Source: Tenrec ecaudatus (lineage: Eukaryota; Chordata; Mammalia; Afrosoricida; Tenrecidae). Taken from it: a DNA stretch of 64,000 bases. Location: contig NC_134547.1 of assembly GCF_050624435.1 (NCBI RefSeq), positions 33,071,419-33,135,418 of the forward strand, read 5' to 3'. Shown one piece after another: positions 11,051 to 21,512 of the stretch (positions are counted from its first letter, which is position 1; each line of letters opens with the position of its first letter). The translations under genes were made by a program, and so were the position numbers. Under the pieces are notes generated by a model. The model made no database searches, was not told the origin of the DNA, and saw only the letters and a list, made by a program, of their open reading frames with translations.

Positions 11051-11890
11051 TGTAGGGTGCCAGCCCCGACAATTGAATGTGTCCAAGGGACAGTTGTATA
11101 ACTGAGGGGTAAATTAAAGAGACACCAGACAAGGTAAGGCATGCAAGGGCTTGCCTCTGGGACGGCAGTGGCTTCAGGAGCCAGTTCCACACACCCAGAG
11201 AATATATTTCCCACCAAGGCTTAGATACACTCTAGGGGCATGCAAGCCCCCCCTAATTACAGGTAACCACCTATGTAAAAAAGCAGGCTGTACCTTCACC
11301 CGAAAGCAGCGCTTCTCAACCTGTGGGTTGTGACCCCTTTGGGGGGGAGTGTCGAATGACCTGTTCACAAGGGTCGCCTAATACAGTCTGTATATCAGAT
11401 ATTTACATTGCGATTCATAACAGGAGCAAAATTACAGTTATGAAGTAGCAACAAAAATAATCGTATGGTTGGGGGTCACCACAACATGAGGAGCTGTATG
11501 AAAGGATTACGGCATGGGGAAGGTTGAGAACCCCTGCCCTAAAAGGTCCCTGAGTGAACTGGAGGAGTGACCTAACGCCAGTGCCGGGTCACATCAGGGG
11601 GAGTGGCTGTCTTCGAGCCCAGAGAGCAATAGCTCGTGTCTGCCTCTATAGCTAAAGCTGCCGGCTAGATAGCGATCCGCCATGTGCTGTGAGAGGGAAC
11701 TTCAAGGCAGCACTATCATGGGAGGACGTAGTGGGGAACAATATTAATCATGAGAATGTGATTGGGACTCACCTCCAACTCACGAGGGTGAAGGCCTCCC
11801 TCCACCCCAGAAACCCAGCTGCCCGGCTTCTTCATGTATGAGAATAAAGGACTCATCCGTATCTGCTCTTCCTGTTCTCTGCTTCCCACA
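11051..11890 (+). mobile_element. Solo LTR, ERV2/IAP-like (family F)
   Basis: It starts 'tgtagggtgcc' and ends 'ctctgcttcccaca', with 'gaataaagg' about 50 bases before the end, the usual R-U5 layout of class II LTRs. The flanks 'gccaga' (11045-11050) and 'gccagg' (11891-11896) are a 6-bp TSD with one change. The stretch 'catgcaagcccc' to 'taattacaggt' recurs in the LTR array at 38246-39650. It is nested in the family A LTR and carries a SPIN element. Confidence 0.75.
11307..11536 (+). mobile_element. SPIN-type nonautonomous hAT element
   Basis: The terminal inverted repeats 'cagcgcttctcaacct' and 'aggttgagaacccctg' enclose 'gtcgaatgacc', 'atatcagatatttacattg', 'ttacagttatgaagtagc' and 'ttgggggtcaccaca', the sequence of SPIN (Space Invader) miniature elements as I know it, about 230 bp long. 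The 8-bp flanks 'cccgaaag' and 'ccctaaaa' match at 6 of 8, with TA at the centre of the right copy, as expected for hAT. It has no transposase. It lies inside the family F LTR. Confidence 0.85.
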
Positions 11891-11948
11891 GCCAGGAAGG
11901 GGAGGGGGGGCGCCAGAACACAGAGAGTGCCTGCCCTCCATCGAGGCT

Positions 11949-12348
11949 TGAGATAGTTAAGGTTTATTGTGCCAACCTGGCCGATAAACACATGTGGGAT
12001 TAATTGAAGGGCGGAGGGATAAATGGCTCCGTGAGTCTCACTTTTCTAGTTCTTGGGTCTCTTGCTCTCTGAAGATCAGACCAGGGTGCAGCTGCCTTAG
12101 CCAGTTCCCTGCTTCAGCTGGCAAGGCTCTCTGAGGAGAAGCCACATGGACCTACCCCAATGCAGCCCTGGGTGCTGAAGCAGCCATGTGGAGACCCCTG
12201 CCAGCACTGAGATGCTAATGGACTAATGTTGGACTTATGGGCGTGGGCACCACTGGGTTGGAATGCTTTCTTAATGTACACTTACCGTTTATATAAAACT
12301 CTCGTACAGACTGTGGATTTGTTTCCCTAGTCTACCCAGAATAACACA
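11949..12348 (+). mobile_element. Solo LTR, ERVL-like (family C)
   Basis: It starts 'tgagatagttaagg' and ends 'cagaataacaca', and matches 63181-63762 over 'tttattgtgccaacctg', 'cgataaacaca' and 'gggattaattgaagggcgg'. The 5-bp flanks 'aggct' and 'ctgct' match at only 3 of 5, so the TSD has decayed. It is nested in the family A LTR. Confidence 0.75.
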
Positions 12349-12655
12349 CTGCTTCTTATCCCCTTCTACCTCCACTTGAGGGGGGCATGGTTGAGGGTAA
12401 TGGCCATCCTCAGCGGCCGAGTTAGGTGCATGTATGGCCTAGTGTTGCTGGTTTCTGGTGTGCATCCTGGTGACCTTAATCTGCATGCCTAGGTAACCTT
12501 CATCTGCCCACACACAACTTTGGTTCTTCCCCAGAGGTGTCTAAGGTGTGTCTGATTTCTTGCCAGCCCTCCTTTGTGGCCTGGCCAGCTAGTTTTTGTT
12601 TAGTGTGGGCATTAGGTGGAGCCAACCCCCTTCTCCCCAGTCTTTCTGCATGTCA

Positions 12656-13073
12656 GGTTCTGGAGGTACTGGGCTCCTGTGGAGGGTATTTGGAGACAGG
12701 GCTTTCACCGTTGTGGAAAGGTCAACTGGGCCAAATGCCAATGTCTGGCTGGAGCATCATCATCCTCCCCGCTTGGAGTCTGCCAGGGACTTGAGATAAC
12801 GGAGAAAAACTCCAGCCTCCCCCACTGTCCTCTGGAGTGAGTCTCACTTGCACTCAGACGTGACGGAGCTTTGCTTTCACCACTGCTAATATTTTTTATT
12901 CCTTCTGAAAACACAGTTTATCGGCTACGCTGAATGCCAGGCTTGCTGGTTTCTTTTGGCAGTAATGATAAAGGTTATGCAGCCACATATAGAAGAATCT
13001 AGGTAATTAAAAAAAATGTTTGCTATCCCCTGAACAGAAAGAAATAGACAAAAACTAGGAGTAACTCCTTTTT
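12656..13073. other. Unassigned intergenic DNA
   Basis: No repeat or gene recognised. Confidence 0.35.
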
Positions 13074-13089
13074 AAAAATCTTGTATTTC

Positions 13090-13378
13090 TGGGGAGGGAG
13101 GGGGGGAAAAAAAGAGGACCTGATGCAAGGGGCTTAAGTGGAGAGCAAATGCCTTGAGAATGATTGGGGCAGGGAATGTATGGATGTGCTTTATACAATT
13201 GATGTATGTATATGTATGGATTGTGGTAAGAGTTGTATGAGTCCCTAATAAAATGTAAAAGAAGAAAAGAGAAAAAAATGATTAGGGCAAAGACTGTACA
13301 GATGTGCTTTATACAATTGATGTATGTATATGTATGAACTGTGAAAAGAATTGTATCAGCCCCAATAAAGTGTTAAAA
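13090..13378 (+). mobile_element. L1 3' end with dimeric tail
   Basis: The first tail ends near 13255 ('cctaataaaatgt'), followed by an A-rich linker and a second tail ending 'ccccaataaagtg'. One perfect 16-bp TSD, 'aaaaatcttgtatttc', at 13074-13089 and 13379-13394 flanks the whole unit. Only the last ~170 bp of L1 plus the second tail were inserted. Confidence 0.85.
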
Positions 13379-13394
13379 AAAAATCTTGTATTTC

Positions 13395-15417
13395 CCTAAA
13401 TTCCAACCTTATTCCAAAGACAGGCTTGTAAAGATACAGATAATATGTAAGATCAAAGATGCTAACAGTAGAGTCAGGAAAGCTTAGAAAAATAAAGGTA
13501 CGGAGGAAGGTGGAATCAGGATTGTGCCAAAGAATACAAACTGCACTGAGCTGGGCCAGGGCCAACGACTGGGCTCCCAGGGGTGTGGCACCGGACAAGG
13601 GAGGGGGTCACTCCTTAACCACAGTGTGCATGGGCCCAAGAAAACACAGCGACAGAATCTCAGACTGAAGTCTCTCCCCTCCACCCCCCAGAACAAAACA
13701 ACCAAAGCAAAATTAAAGTAAAAATTACTTGGGAGGGGAAAATATCTTCCATCTTACGAGCAATTTGAAATAACTTCAGAATCATGATAGTGACTCTCCC
13801 ATAATTTGCTGTAATAAAACATCTATTATAGCAAATATGGCAATACAATAAAAGTCCTATTGTTCCAGAAACTGTATTATAACTGAAACAGGATAATTAT
13901 AGAAATACTTGCATAAGAATTGCATGTTCAACAGAACCATTGAAAATCATGCTTCTCAGGCTGAAAATAAGTCTTTCGGGTACAGAGGAACTCGGCAGCA
14001 AGATCTGAAATAGAAGGCAAGGTGGATTAAAAAAAATATTTTATAACCTCTTAGCTTCCCTAACTCCCTGCACACCCTTCCCCCCCCCCCCCAGGACAGT
14101 CTATAATGTGCTCTGAGGGCCACCTGGCTCAGAGCTTCAGCCGAGTCCTGGAATAGTCAAACCAAACCCAAGGTTTGGAAGGAGGGCATCTGTCTTTTCC
14201 TCCGGCAAACAGGCTTTCAGGTGAATCTCGGCTCTATCAAGTTCATTAGCAAATTCTGACTCAGAGTTTCTAACTTTGAACAGCTGACCCCTGCAAGGTT
14301 GTGCAGAAATCTACTCAAGGGGTGCCGGCCCACACCTCCTGGTGCTTTGTTTTATACAAAGCACTATTCCCAGGCACCCCCAGGTTGTGGTGGGGAGCTG
14401 GGGCTGGGGGACTTGCTGGGGAAGTTATGTGTGCACCATAAGCACATGGTTTTTGTCTTAGCTTGTCAATTTATTTGATGAGGCTTTGGGGAACCTGATG
14501 GAAATTACAGGGAAGGAGGAGGTGGGGTGGGGAGGAACAGGGAGCCCCCAAACCTTCCCTTGTCACCACTCCTGACTTCTAACATTCCATCCCTGGTACC
14601 TTGGCACTGGAAGAGCTGGGGACCCGGAGCAGGACTGAGGGAGTGCTTGGGGAGGAAATCACAAGAATGGTAATGACGCCGCCGCAGATAGCACACACTC
14701 AACGCCATGGCAAACATGTAGAATTGTGCTAAGTGAGGACGACAGGGAGCTGATCGCCGTCTACAAATATTTGAGGGATGTAAACACCAAGGCAGAAGAG
14801 GAATTAATTATTTAGAGGGACAGTGATGAAGCCTGGGAGGCCGTCATTACCAGTCCCCAAGCCACCCTGTCCCTCTGCCAGGCAGCTGCCTGGCCTCCCC
14901 GCACACACATTCTCGACACCAGGCACAGGGACGGTGTTTTTATTGTGCCCCGAAGAAGACGGAATGTCTGCCCTGCACTGCTGTCAGCTGGCAAGTGCCA
15001 TCACCGTTGGCACTTACTGGCTGTGTCTGTGTGGGACACATCACATGCTTGACACCTTGCTGAGGAGACAGCCTCAGCCCCCTTGGGTCACCTCAGCGCC
15101 CCCCTTGGGTGTCCAGGACCCAGGCGTGAGAGGGGAGCTCCTTCTGCCCCAGATTCCTGGCTTGATGGGGGACTTGGGACAAGTCAGTGGCTGCAAGGCC
15201 AGACAAGACCCCTGGGAACCTCCAGACACTCAACCCACCCTAAGGCTTCCTCAGAGGTCATTTCAAAGGAAAAGAACTCTGACGTTTGTTTCAAAACGAC
15301 CCAAAGTTACTTGTGTGAGAATATGAAGAGGAGGTCGCCCATGGCCTGTGAGAGGGGTCTGTACACAGGCCCTTCAGCCCTGGATCCAGGAGGTGAATTT
15401 ATCCTGAGAGAACCTTC
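13395..15417. other. Single-copy intergenic DNA
   Basis: No transposon is evident. 13700-13990 is AT-rich and non-repetitive; a run of 15 C lies at 14078-14092. 14690-14830 contains the word-rich segment 'ctacaaatatttgaggg', which looks ancient but is unassigned. Open frames here (for example 14823-15326 on +) have no recognisable domain. Confidence 0.35.
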
Positions 15418-15421
15418 TAAG

Positions 15422-16142
15422 GGTTAGGCTTCTGGGGTGGTTTCCCTCGCGTCTTGCTTTTCGGCATTAAAAGAATTCATGAGGCAGAAGCCCTGTTGTA
15501 AATCAAGCAACTTGCGTGAGGGAGAGGGACGTGTCAGGCACTCCAGTCTCAGACAGTACTAATCTCCCTGGAAAGTGTGCAAGACTGCGTGGTGGCGGGG
15601 CTGTGGGAGAGTTCACGGCTGAAAATGGCCATTTCAGAGAAGCAAGAAAAAACCACGTGGAAAATGGCCGGAACGAGTCGGCCACAGAACCAAACGAGGA
15701 GTGGCAGAACTGCGAAAGGAAAAGAGCTCGGGCGAGAGAGAGTGAGAGTGTGCGCCCTGAGAGGGCATTCCGGGCACAGGAGAGACCCCACCCCCAGACC
15801 TGCAAGACAGGAGAAGTGGCCTGCCCTCAGTCTGCTACGCATCCCCCTATCCCCTCGGGCTGGGGGAGGAGGGGGCCGTGGGGGCGTGGTTGAGGGTATT
15901 GGCTGAGCTTGTTGGCTGAGTTTAGACACACCTGTGGTGCTGACCTGTGAAGGCTGACCTTCACCTGCGCCTAGATGATCGCCTACGTGACTGTGATGCT
16001 CAGTTCTGGATTTCCCCATGAGTGTCTAAAGTGTGCCGGATCCCTTTGCAGCCCCTGTCTTGTGGCCTGGACAGCTAATTTTCGTTTAGCACAGGCATTT
16101 GGTGGAGACAACCCCCCTCATCCCTAATCTTTCGACCTGTCA
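15422..16142 (-). mobile_element. Solo LTR, ERV1-like (family A), uninterrupted
   Basis: The best reference copy of family A here, 721 bp. The plus strand runs from 'ggttaggcttctgg' to 'cgacctgtca', and a perfect 4-bp TSD 'taag' lies at 15418-15421 and 16143-16146. The 4-bp TSD fits ERV1. It has no internal retroviral genes. Confidence 0.85.
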
Positions 16143-16272
16143 TAAGTAGGATCAGACATAATTGGCCTCTTGAGGGGTGGGGGAGAGACCTGGGAATAGC
16201 AGGTAGCACCCTTACACCATCAGGAAGAGGTGCTGAGTCAGGGCTGGAGCAGAATGGGAGGGATTTCCTGGC

Positions 16273-16742
16273 TGTGGTAGTTACATCAAGTGGTGTCAAC
16301 TTAAGGGTATTAGGAGTGAAGGGGTGGAGTCTAGCCTGTCATTCAGGTCATAGCTGATGATGCCACTGTGTGGGCATGGCCTTCTCATGAGGATTCTGGG
16401 AATTTCTTTCTCTCTGGAGGCAGGACACACTCACTCGGCTTCACCTTCCTGTGGACAAGTCAGACACAGCCTCACTGATGGCAGCCACTGCCACTGGACC
16501 CACAGGACTTTCCACCCACTGGCCTGTGATCTACCTGCATTCAGCATGATTGCATGTGCTCCATGAGTCTGAAGAATCCATGGGCTAATATCAGATGTAT
16601 GGGCTAATATTGAACTTATGGGCTTAATTTGGACTGGGCTGGGATATTTTATTGATGCATAATTACTTGATTTAAACTCCTCTTTTACTCAGATATGAGA
16701 GTGTGTCTGAATATGTTCCTTTGGTCAACCCGGACTAACACA
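16273..16742 (+). mobile_element. Solo LTR, ERVL-like (family D)
   Basis: It starts 'tgtggtagttacatc' and ends 'cggactaacaca', with perfect 5-bp TSD 'ctggc' at 16268-16272 and 16743-16747. It is the cleanest copy of this 470-bp family in the window. Confidence 0.9.
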
Positions 16743-16747
16743 CTGGC

Positions 16748-18149
16748 CCACATTTGGGAGATGCTGCTCTTTGTCATTTGGGCCCTAGGATGCAAACAAG
16801 AAAACTCGGGATACGCGCATGTTGCCTTCTTTAACCTTTACTACAGTCCTGCCCAGGGAGCCTTACCCCACTGACCTTTCCCATGGGGAGGAGGACACTC
16901 TGTTGGCAAGGAAGAGCAGAAAAACTCTCACAAGGTGGCCCACAAAAGTGATCAAGTGCTCTCTGACCCACAGGCTGGGGACCCACCCCTTCCCCGGCCA
17001 CCTTGTCAACAGGGTTCAATTTGTAGGAAGCCACAGATGCTGGTGTAAGAATGGGACACTGTGCCTTATCGGTTTCAGAATGTGTCATCATTAATGACCT
17101 CCCTCAGATCAGAATGAAGGTCTAGGCGGCTGATGATTGAAGGTTTGCATGAACTTCCTGGGGTTAAGCGTCTCTGGAAAGCCCTGTGTTGAAGTAGTTT
17201 ACTTCCAGCATCCTCCCCCACTCATCTTCCAGGAGAGTCAGCAGGCGGGAGTTCTTTAATGTGCCACCAGGGGGAGCTGTCTACAGAAGAAACCAGAGCA
17301 TCTCAGGTTCAAAGCCACGGAGCAAGGGGAGCTATTCTTAGCTAGCCTTGGTTACCTTTCTTGTCACCCAAACTCAAGCAAAAGCTCCTGATCGGAACTG
17401 ATGGAGTTCTTTCACGCAGTCAGGAGGGTCTGGGTGAAGGCTTGATGTCCTTACAAGGGGACCAGCAGGAGGGAAGCAGAAATACCAAAATGAAGTCACT
17501 GCATGAAAGGACTTCGGTGCCCACAGCACCATGGAAGACATGGCAGGGTGCTGACCACAAGCAAGGGCTTTGAGCCAGGTGCACCCTGGCATCCCTTCAT
17601 GGAGGTGGGGAGGGGCTTGGATCGATCAGCGTCTCTGTGTTGTGGCTCTCTCATCTACGGCATGAGGATGACACCGTTATCCTTCCAGACCACTGCAATG
17701 ACGCCAGTATCTCATCAAAGAGACTCACACAAAGGCCGGGGTTTCCCAGTGCACATACAAGCCAGGTCTGCACTGTAACATGCTCTATTCGGTGTATAAT
17801 CACATTAGGGGAATGCTTGAAGAATTGCCACAATGTGACAGGGATGCGAAGACAATGCATGCTCTTGGGTACACGACGTGGGTGAGACCTGTGGACATGG
17901 GCTGCCCCCAACAGCCATGCTGTCAACAAGTCAGTCATCTGTGAAGCGCAGTGACAGGGGTGTAATAAGACGCCCTATGCCTGTACCTGTCGGGATGAGC
18001 GGGACAGTCCACGTAAGGACCCCTGGAAGCTTTTTCAGATTTGTAATGGTTCAAGGTCAGCGTCCTCTTCCTGAGGCAGGAGTGGGGCTTCTTTCTACCT
18101 GTCCCTTTAAAGTATCACTCCCTGCCCTGTTTCATTCTCCGAAGATGCC
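16748..18149. other. Single-copy DNA upstream of C19orf12
   Basis: No repeat recognised. Open frames are short and overlap on both strands, and no coding assignment can be made. Confidence 0.35.
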
Positions 18150-18312
18150 CTGCTGACCTAGGTTACACAGTGGGCTGCTAACCAGAAGGTCCGCAGTTGG
18201 CAATGACCAGCCGTCCCATAGGAGAAAGATGAGGTTTCCACTCCTGCCAAGGGTCTCGGAGACCCCAGGCGCAGAGTTAGGGTCGCTCAGAGTTGGATCG
18301 ACTGGATGGGAG
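18150..18312 (+). mobile_element. AfroSINE
   Basis: 'acagtgggctgctaaccaga', 'ggtccgcagttgg' and a tail 'gagttggatcgactgga' appear in the family order. Confidence 0.7.
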
Positions 18313-18439
18313 ACGGGTTCTCCAGCGGAGTCTGGCTTTCTCCTGTGAAGCCAGACCTCCCCCAGCCCCTAGAGTCTTAGCGTCAAAGCCAGATTTCCCC
18401 TTTTCGACTCCACTGACCTTGAGGCAAGGACGCCAGGTG

Positions 18440-18615
18440 ATGCCATAGGTTAAGTGTTGAGGTACTAAATGCAACGTCAGCGGTTCCAACCCCGCCAGTC
18501 ACGTCTGGAGAAACGTGAGGCTGACTGCTCCCATAGGATCTTGGAAACCCCAAAGAGCAGGCCAACTCTGTCCTCGGGGCTTGGTTGGAGTCAGGATCCT
18601 GGGCATGGCAGCGGA
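18440..18615 (+). mobile_element. AfroSINE, diverged
   Basis: 'gccataggttaagtg', 'gtcagcggttccaacccc', 'gaaacgtgaggctgactgct' and 'ttggagtcaggatcc' follow the family order, with more changes than the copy just upstream. Confidence 0.6.
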
Positions 18616-18879
18616 CTATGCTTTCAAAGCTGAGGTTTGGGTTTGGGTTTTAGAGCCCACGCACCTGCGTCGATAGGGGCCAGCTGAAGTTTCGGTCTGG
18701 CATTCAACGGTCTGGCCTTGCACCTTGCACCTTGCACTTCCAAAGGCCACCGCGCCCTTTCCTGCACCCTGGTTGGGGGGCAGGGGTAGTGAGCTCTCCA
18801 GGCTCTTAAGTCTGGGCGCGTGAGTGAAAAGTCTCCAGCCTGGAGGCGCGCCCAAAGGAACCCTAATCTAAAAGGCGTG

Positions 18880-19630
18880 CGCTGGGTTAGAAAGCAAGAC
18901 GTGGCAAGGAAACAGTGTGGGGGCCCCCTAGGGAGCGAAAGTCCAAGCGCCCCACCCAGATGGGTCGCTCTGGTCCGGTTCCAGTCTCAGTGGGCAGGGT
19001 TGGCGGGGGCGGGGGAGGGCGCTCAGGGATCCTCCCACCAGGCCGGGCAGAGCCAGGTCCGGGCTTGGGCAACGGCACCTTCGGGTTCCGACCCGGAAGG
19101 CACCAACGGGGCGGGGCCGGAAGGCGGGGGGGCGGGGCCTGGCGCTAGGTCTCCGCCGCACGGCCTGGGCGCCCCTCGGAGCCGGAGTCCGGGCCGGGCG
19201 CCGCCGCGCAGGCCGAGGTAGGCGGCCGGGGCGCGGGCGCGCGGGGCTGGGCTCCGGGGCTTTCGGCCGCAGAGGCGCGCGCGCGGCGGGGCCGCCTCCG
19301 TAGCAGAAGCCGGCGCGTCCGTGGCGGGCGAGGCGCTGGGCCCGTGACCTGGGTCCCCGTGGGTGCCGCGGGTCTGACCGCGCTCGGGTTCTGGCTCCGC
19401 GGGAAGGCGGCCCGGCGCGGAGAACCGAACGTTGGGACCGAATCCTGCCGTGTGACCCCAGGTCCCGCGTGATTGGCCTGGCCACCGCGCGGTGTCCGCT
19501 GTGCACATCAATCGGCGAATCCATCCGAGGGGCCGCTGCTAGGCTTAGCGCGGGGAGGAGTTGGGTAAATGCCCGCCCGCCGGGACGCAGAAGCCACTGC
19601 TGTCCAGCCGATCCCCACTCCCGGGACCCT
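18880..19630. promoter_or_regulatory. C19orf12: CpG island, C19orf12 promoter region
   Basis: CpG-dense, GC-rich sequence, densest from 19080 to 19420, with several GC boxes ('ggggcggggcc' at about 19108 and 19130). There is no TATA box. It is 3.5 kb upstream of the first recognisable coding exon of C19orf12, on the right side to be its promoter. Long open frames on both strands here follow from GC richness and are not evidence for a protein. Confidence 0.8.
19140..19217 (+). other. C19orf12: Probable first (noncoding) exon of C19orf12
   Basis: The CpG island contains a good splice donor, 'gccgag|gtaggc', at 19217/19218. The downstream coding exon has a matching acceptor and no promoter of its own, so an upstream leader exon is needed. 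The 5' end is not visible; 19140 is a guess within the island. In human the gene has alternative first exons, and one transcript adds about eleven residues before the start used here. I cannot tell whether such an exon exists in this intron. Confidence 0.45.
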
Positions 19631-19639
19631 TTTAGGACA

Positions 19640-20004
19640 GGCTGGAACTGCCCCGAGCAGTTCCGTAATCGTCCTTGGTTACTTTTCTTTTTAATTTATT
19701 TTTTAAGTTTTGGTTACTTCTTTCTACATTGGACCTGTTGGTGGGTTCGCACCAGTGACCTAATGAAGCCCTGTAGTCACCGCAGCCACCAGGGCTTGCT
19801 TCTGACTCCGAAGAGACGCCCTCTTAACAGCATTTTTAAAAAACAGGGTGCATGGCGGTCTGTGATAGTTCTGAAGCCAGCTTCTCCTCCACACCTCACT
19901 CCCTGGGGCTCTCAGGAAGCCTTCCATTGTCCCCAGAACGCACTGTGACCAGCACAGCAGCCTGGGTGCTTGCACGGAACCAGTGCTTCAGGCGGACATT
20001 CTCT
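19640..20004. other. Intron 1 of C19orf12, left part
   Basis: Intronic DNA. 19740-19800 ('gggttcgcaccagtgacc') may be an old SINE head on the minus strand; otherwise nothing is recognised. Confidence 0.35.
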
Positions 20005-20425
20005 TCTTCTGATGTCTGCTCTTGTTTTATTTTCAACTTTATAGCCTTTTCCTTTGTGAATTGGGTGAAGGTTTACAGAGGAAGTTTTAGGTCCAACAGT
20101 TCAGAGCATTTCAACGTCATTTCCATCCCCTTCCGTGGGATACCACTCCTGTGTCTCCCCACTCGGCACCTCCTCACCTAACCCTCTGATCGGGGTCCCT
20201 GGTGAAGTGCTGCCCCTGCTCTCACATGGCTGCCCTGAGGTGTCCAGTAAGCCTAGTTTCTTTACTGATTTTGAATTTTTAAAACTTAAAAAAATTTTTT
20301 TTTTTTTACTTTTGTTACACTTTTTTTCTCCCACCCTATCCAGGACTTGCTAACGCGGTCCTTGTCTGAGCAGTGGGCAGAGGTAGCCGGGCACCATCTA
20401 GTTCTTCTGTTCTCAAGGAGGTGGA
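20005..20425 (-). mobile_element. L1 3'-region fragment in intron 1
   Basis: The minus strand matches the afrotherian L1 3' UTR: 'tgaaggtttacagagg', 'catccccttccgtggg', 'ctatccaggacttgctaac' and 'gtagccgggcaccatctag' occur in the expected order. It overlaps in content with 96-395. Confidence 0.65.
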
Positions 20426-21299
20426 GGGGCATGACTCGGGCCTGTTGCAGACAAACTTGATTTGGGAGTTGGTGTGAGACGTGGAGGCCACACTCCCACC
20501 CCGCTGAGGTCTGTGGGTGTCAGAGTACCCCTCTGGCCAGCTCCTTCTTCCCCGACTTTCCCAGGGTGGGGGTGGGGGGAAGGAGAAGCTGCAGTACTGT
20601 TGCTAGAGGAATTGGAATTTGAGCTTTTTAGCGACAGCTGGCTCAGGAGATGAGGCTTCTGGACCCGGGAGGGGGTGTGCCCACTGATGGTCTAGCTGCT
20701 GGGATGATTCGTCTGAAGAAGTGAAACCAGCCTTCCCATGGCTTGAGGCAGCCACAAGGCCACCTCTACCTGTGGCGGGGAACTATTGAAATCTCCCTGG
20801 CAGTGGGCCATTTCCTCCACCACCTCCCACACACTAGGATACCTGCTGATCCTCCAGAGCCCCAGGCTCCTGCCTGTCACTGGCCTGACTGGGCTAAGTA
20901 GGGGTTGAAAGTAGCATTTGCACAAAGATGCCTCATTAGCCCCTGTGGGTTTTGACTTGAAGTCATTCCATAGCAGGTTGGAAGCTGGGGTTTTCTGAGA
21001 GAGGATGGCGGGGAAACTGTATATATAATTTCCTGCCTCTCTCACATCCCTTTACTAGCAGGGCAGAAACTGCGAGAGCGGCTGTTGTTCTCTGGGGAAA
21101 CTCTCTGAGGCTGGCACTGGGCAGAGGGCACTGGAGTAGAAGGGAGCCTGGCAGACAGGCACAGTGTGAGGATGGGGTGTCAGCAGTGTGGCTTTCATGC
21201 CCTCGGGGACAGAATGTCCCCTGCTTCCTCCAGTGGGGCCTCCTGCACTGCCCTGTCCCAGCAGAATTGACAGATGAAAAGCTGGGCATAAACCAGAGT
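20426..21299. other. Intron 1 of C19orf12, unassigned
   Basis: No exon or repeat recognised. Confidence 0.35.
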
Positions 21300-21512
21300 C
21301 AGCACCCTGGTGGCACAGTGTTTACACGTTGAGGCTGCTAAACACAAGCTCAGCAGTTTGAAACCACCCACCACTCTTGAAGGCAAAAGAGGAGACTTCC
21401 TACTCCCACAAGAGGTCACTCTTTCAGAAACCCACAGCGGCAGCTCTCCCCTGCCCTATAGGGTTTGCTGTGAGTCAGAATTGACTCCATGGCTGTGAGT
21501 TTTGAACTAGAT
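21300..21512 (+). mobile_element. AfroSINE (well preserved)
   Basis: A full-length-looking copy: 'ctggtggcacagtgtttac', 'gaggctgctaaacac', 'cagcagtttgaaacc', 'cttcctactcccacaag', 'gaaacccacagcggcag', then the RTE-like tail 'gagtcagaattgactcc'. Useful as the reference copy for the family in this window. Confidence 0.85.

Larger units (their letters stand above)
10850..12655 (-). mobile_element. Solo LTR, ERV1-like (family A), with nested insertions
   Basis: Minus-strand LTR. The plus strand begins 'tgttaggtttctggg' (the U5 end) and the U3 end is 'ctgcatgtca' at 12655. The flanks 'ggtt' at 10847-10850 and 12656-12659 fit a 4-bp TSD if one T was lost at the left end. Its own sequence is 10850-11050, 11891-11948 and 12349-12655; the rest is two inserted LTRs and a SPIN element. 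It aligns in order with 15422-16142. Confidence 0.75.

Noticed and set aside
18928-19524. 198-codon minus-strand open frame in the C19orf12 CpG island
   Set aside because: Same reason: composition-driven frame without domain or conservation evidence.
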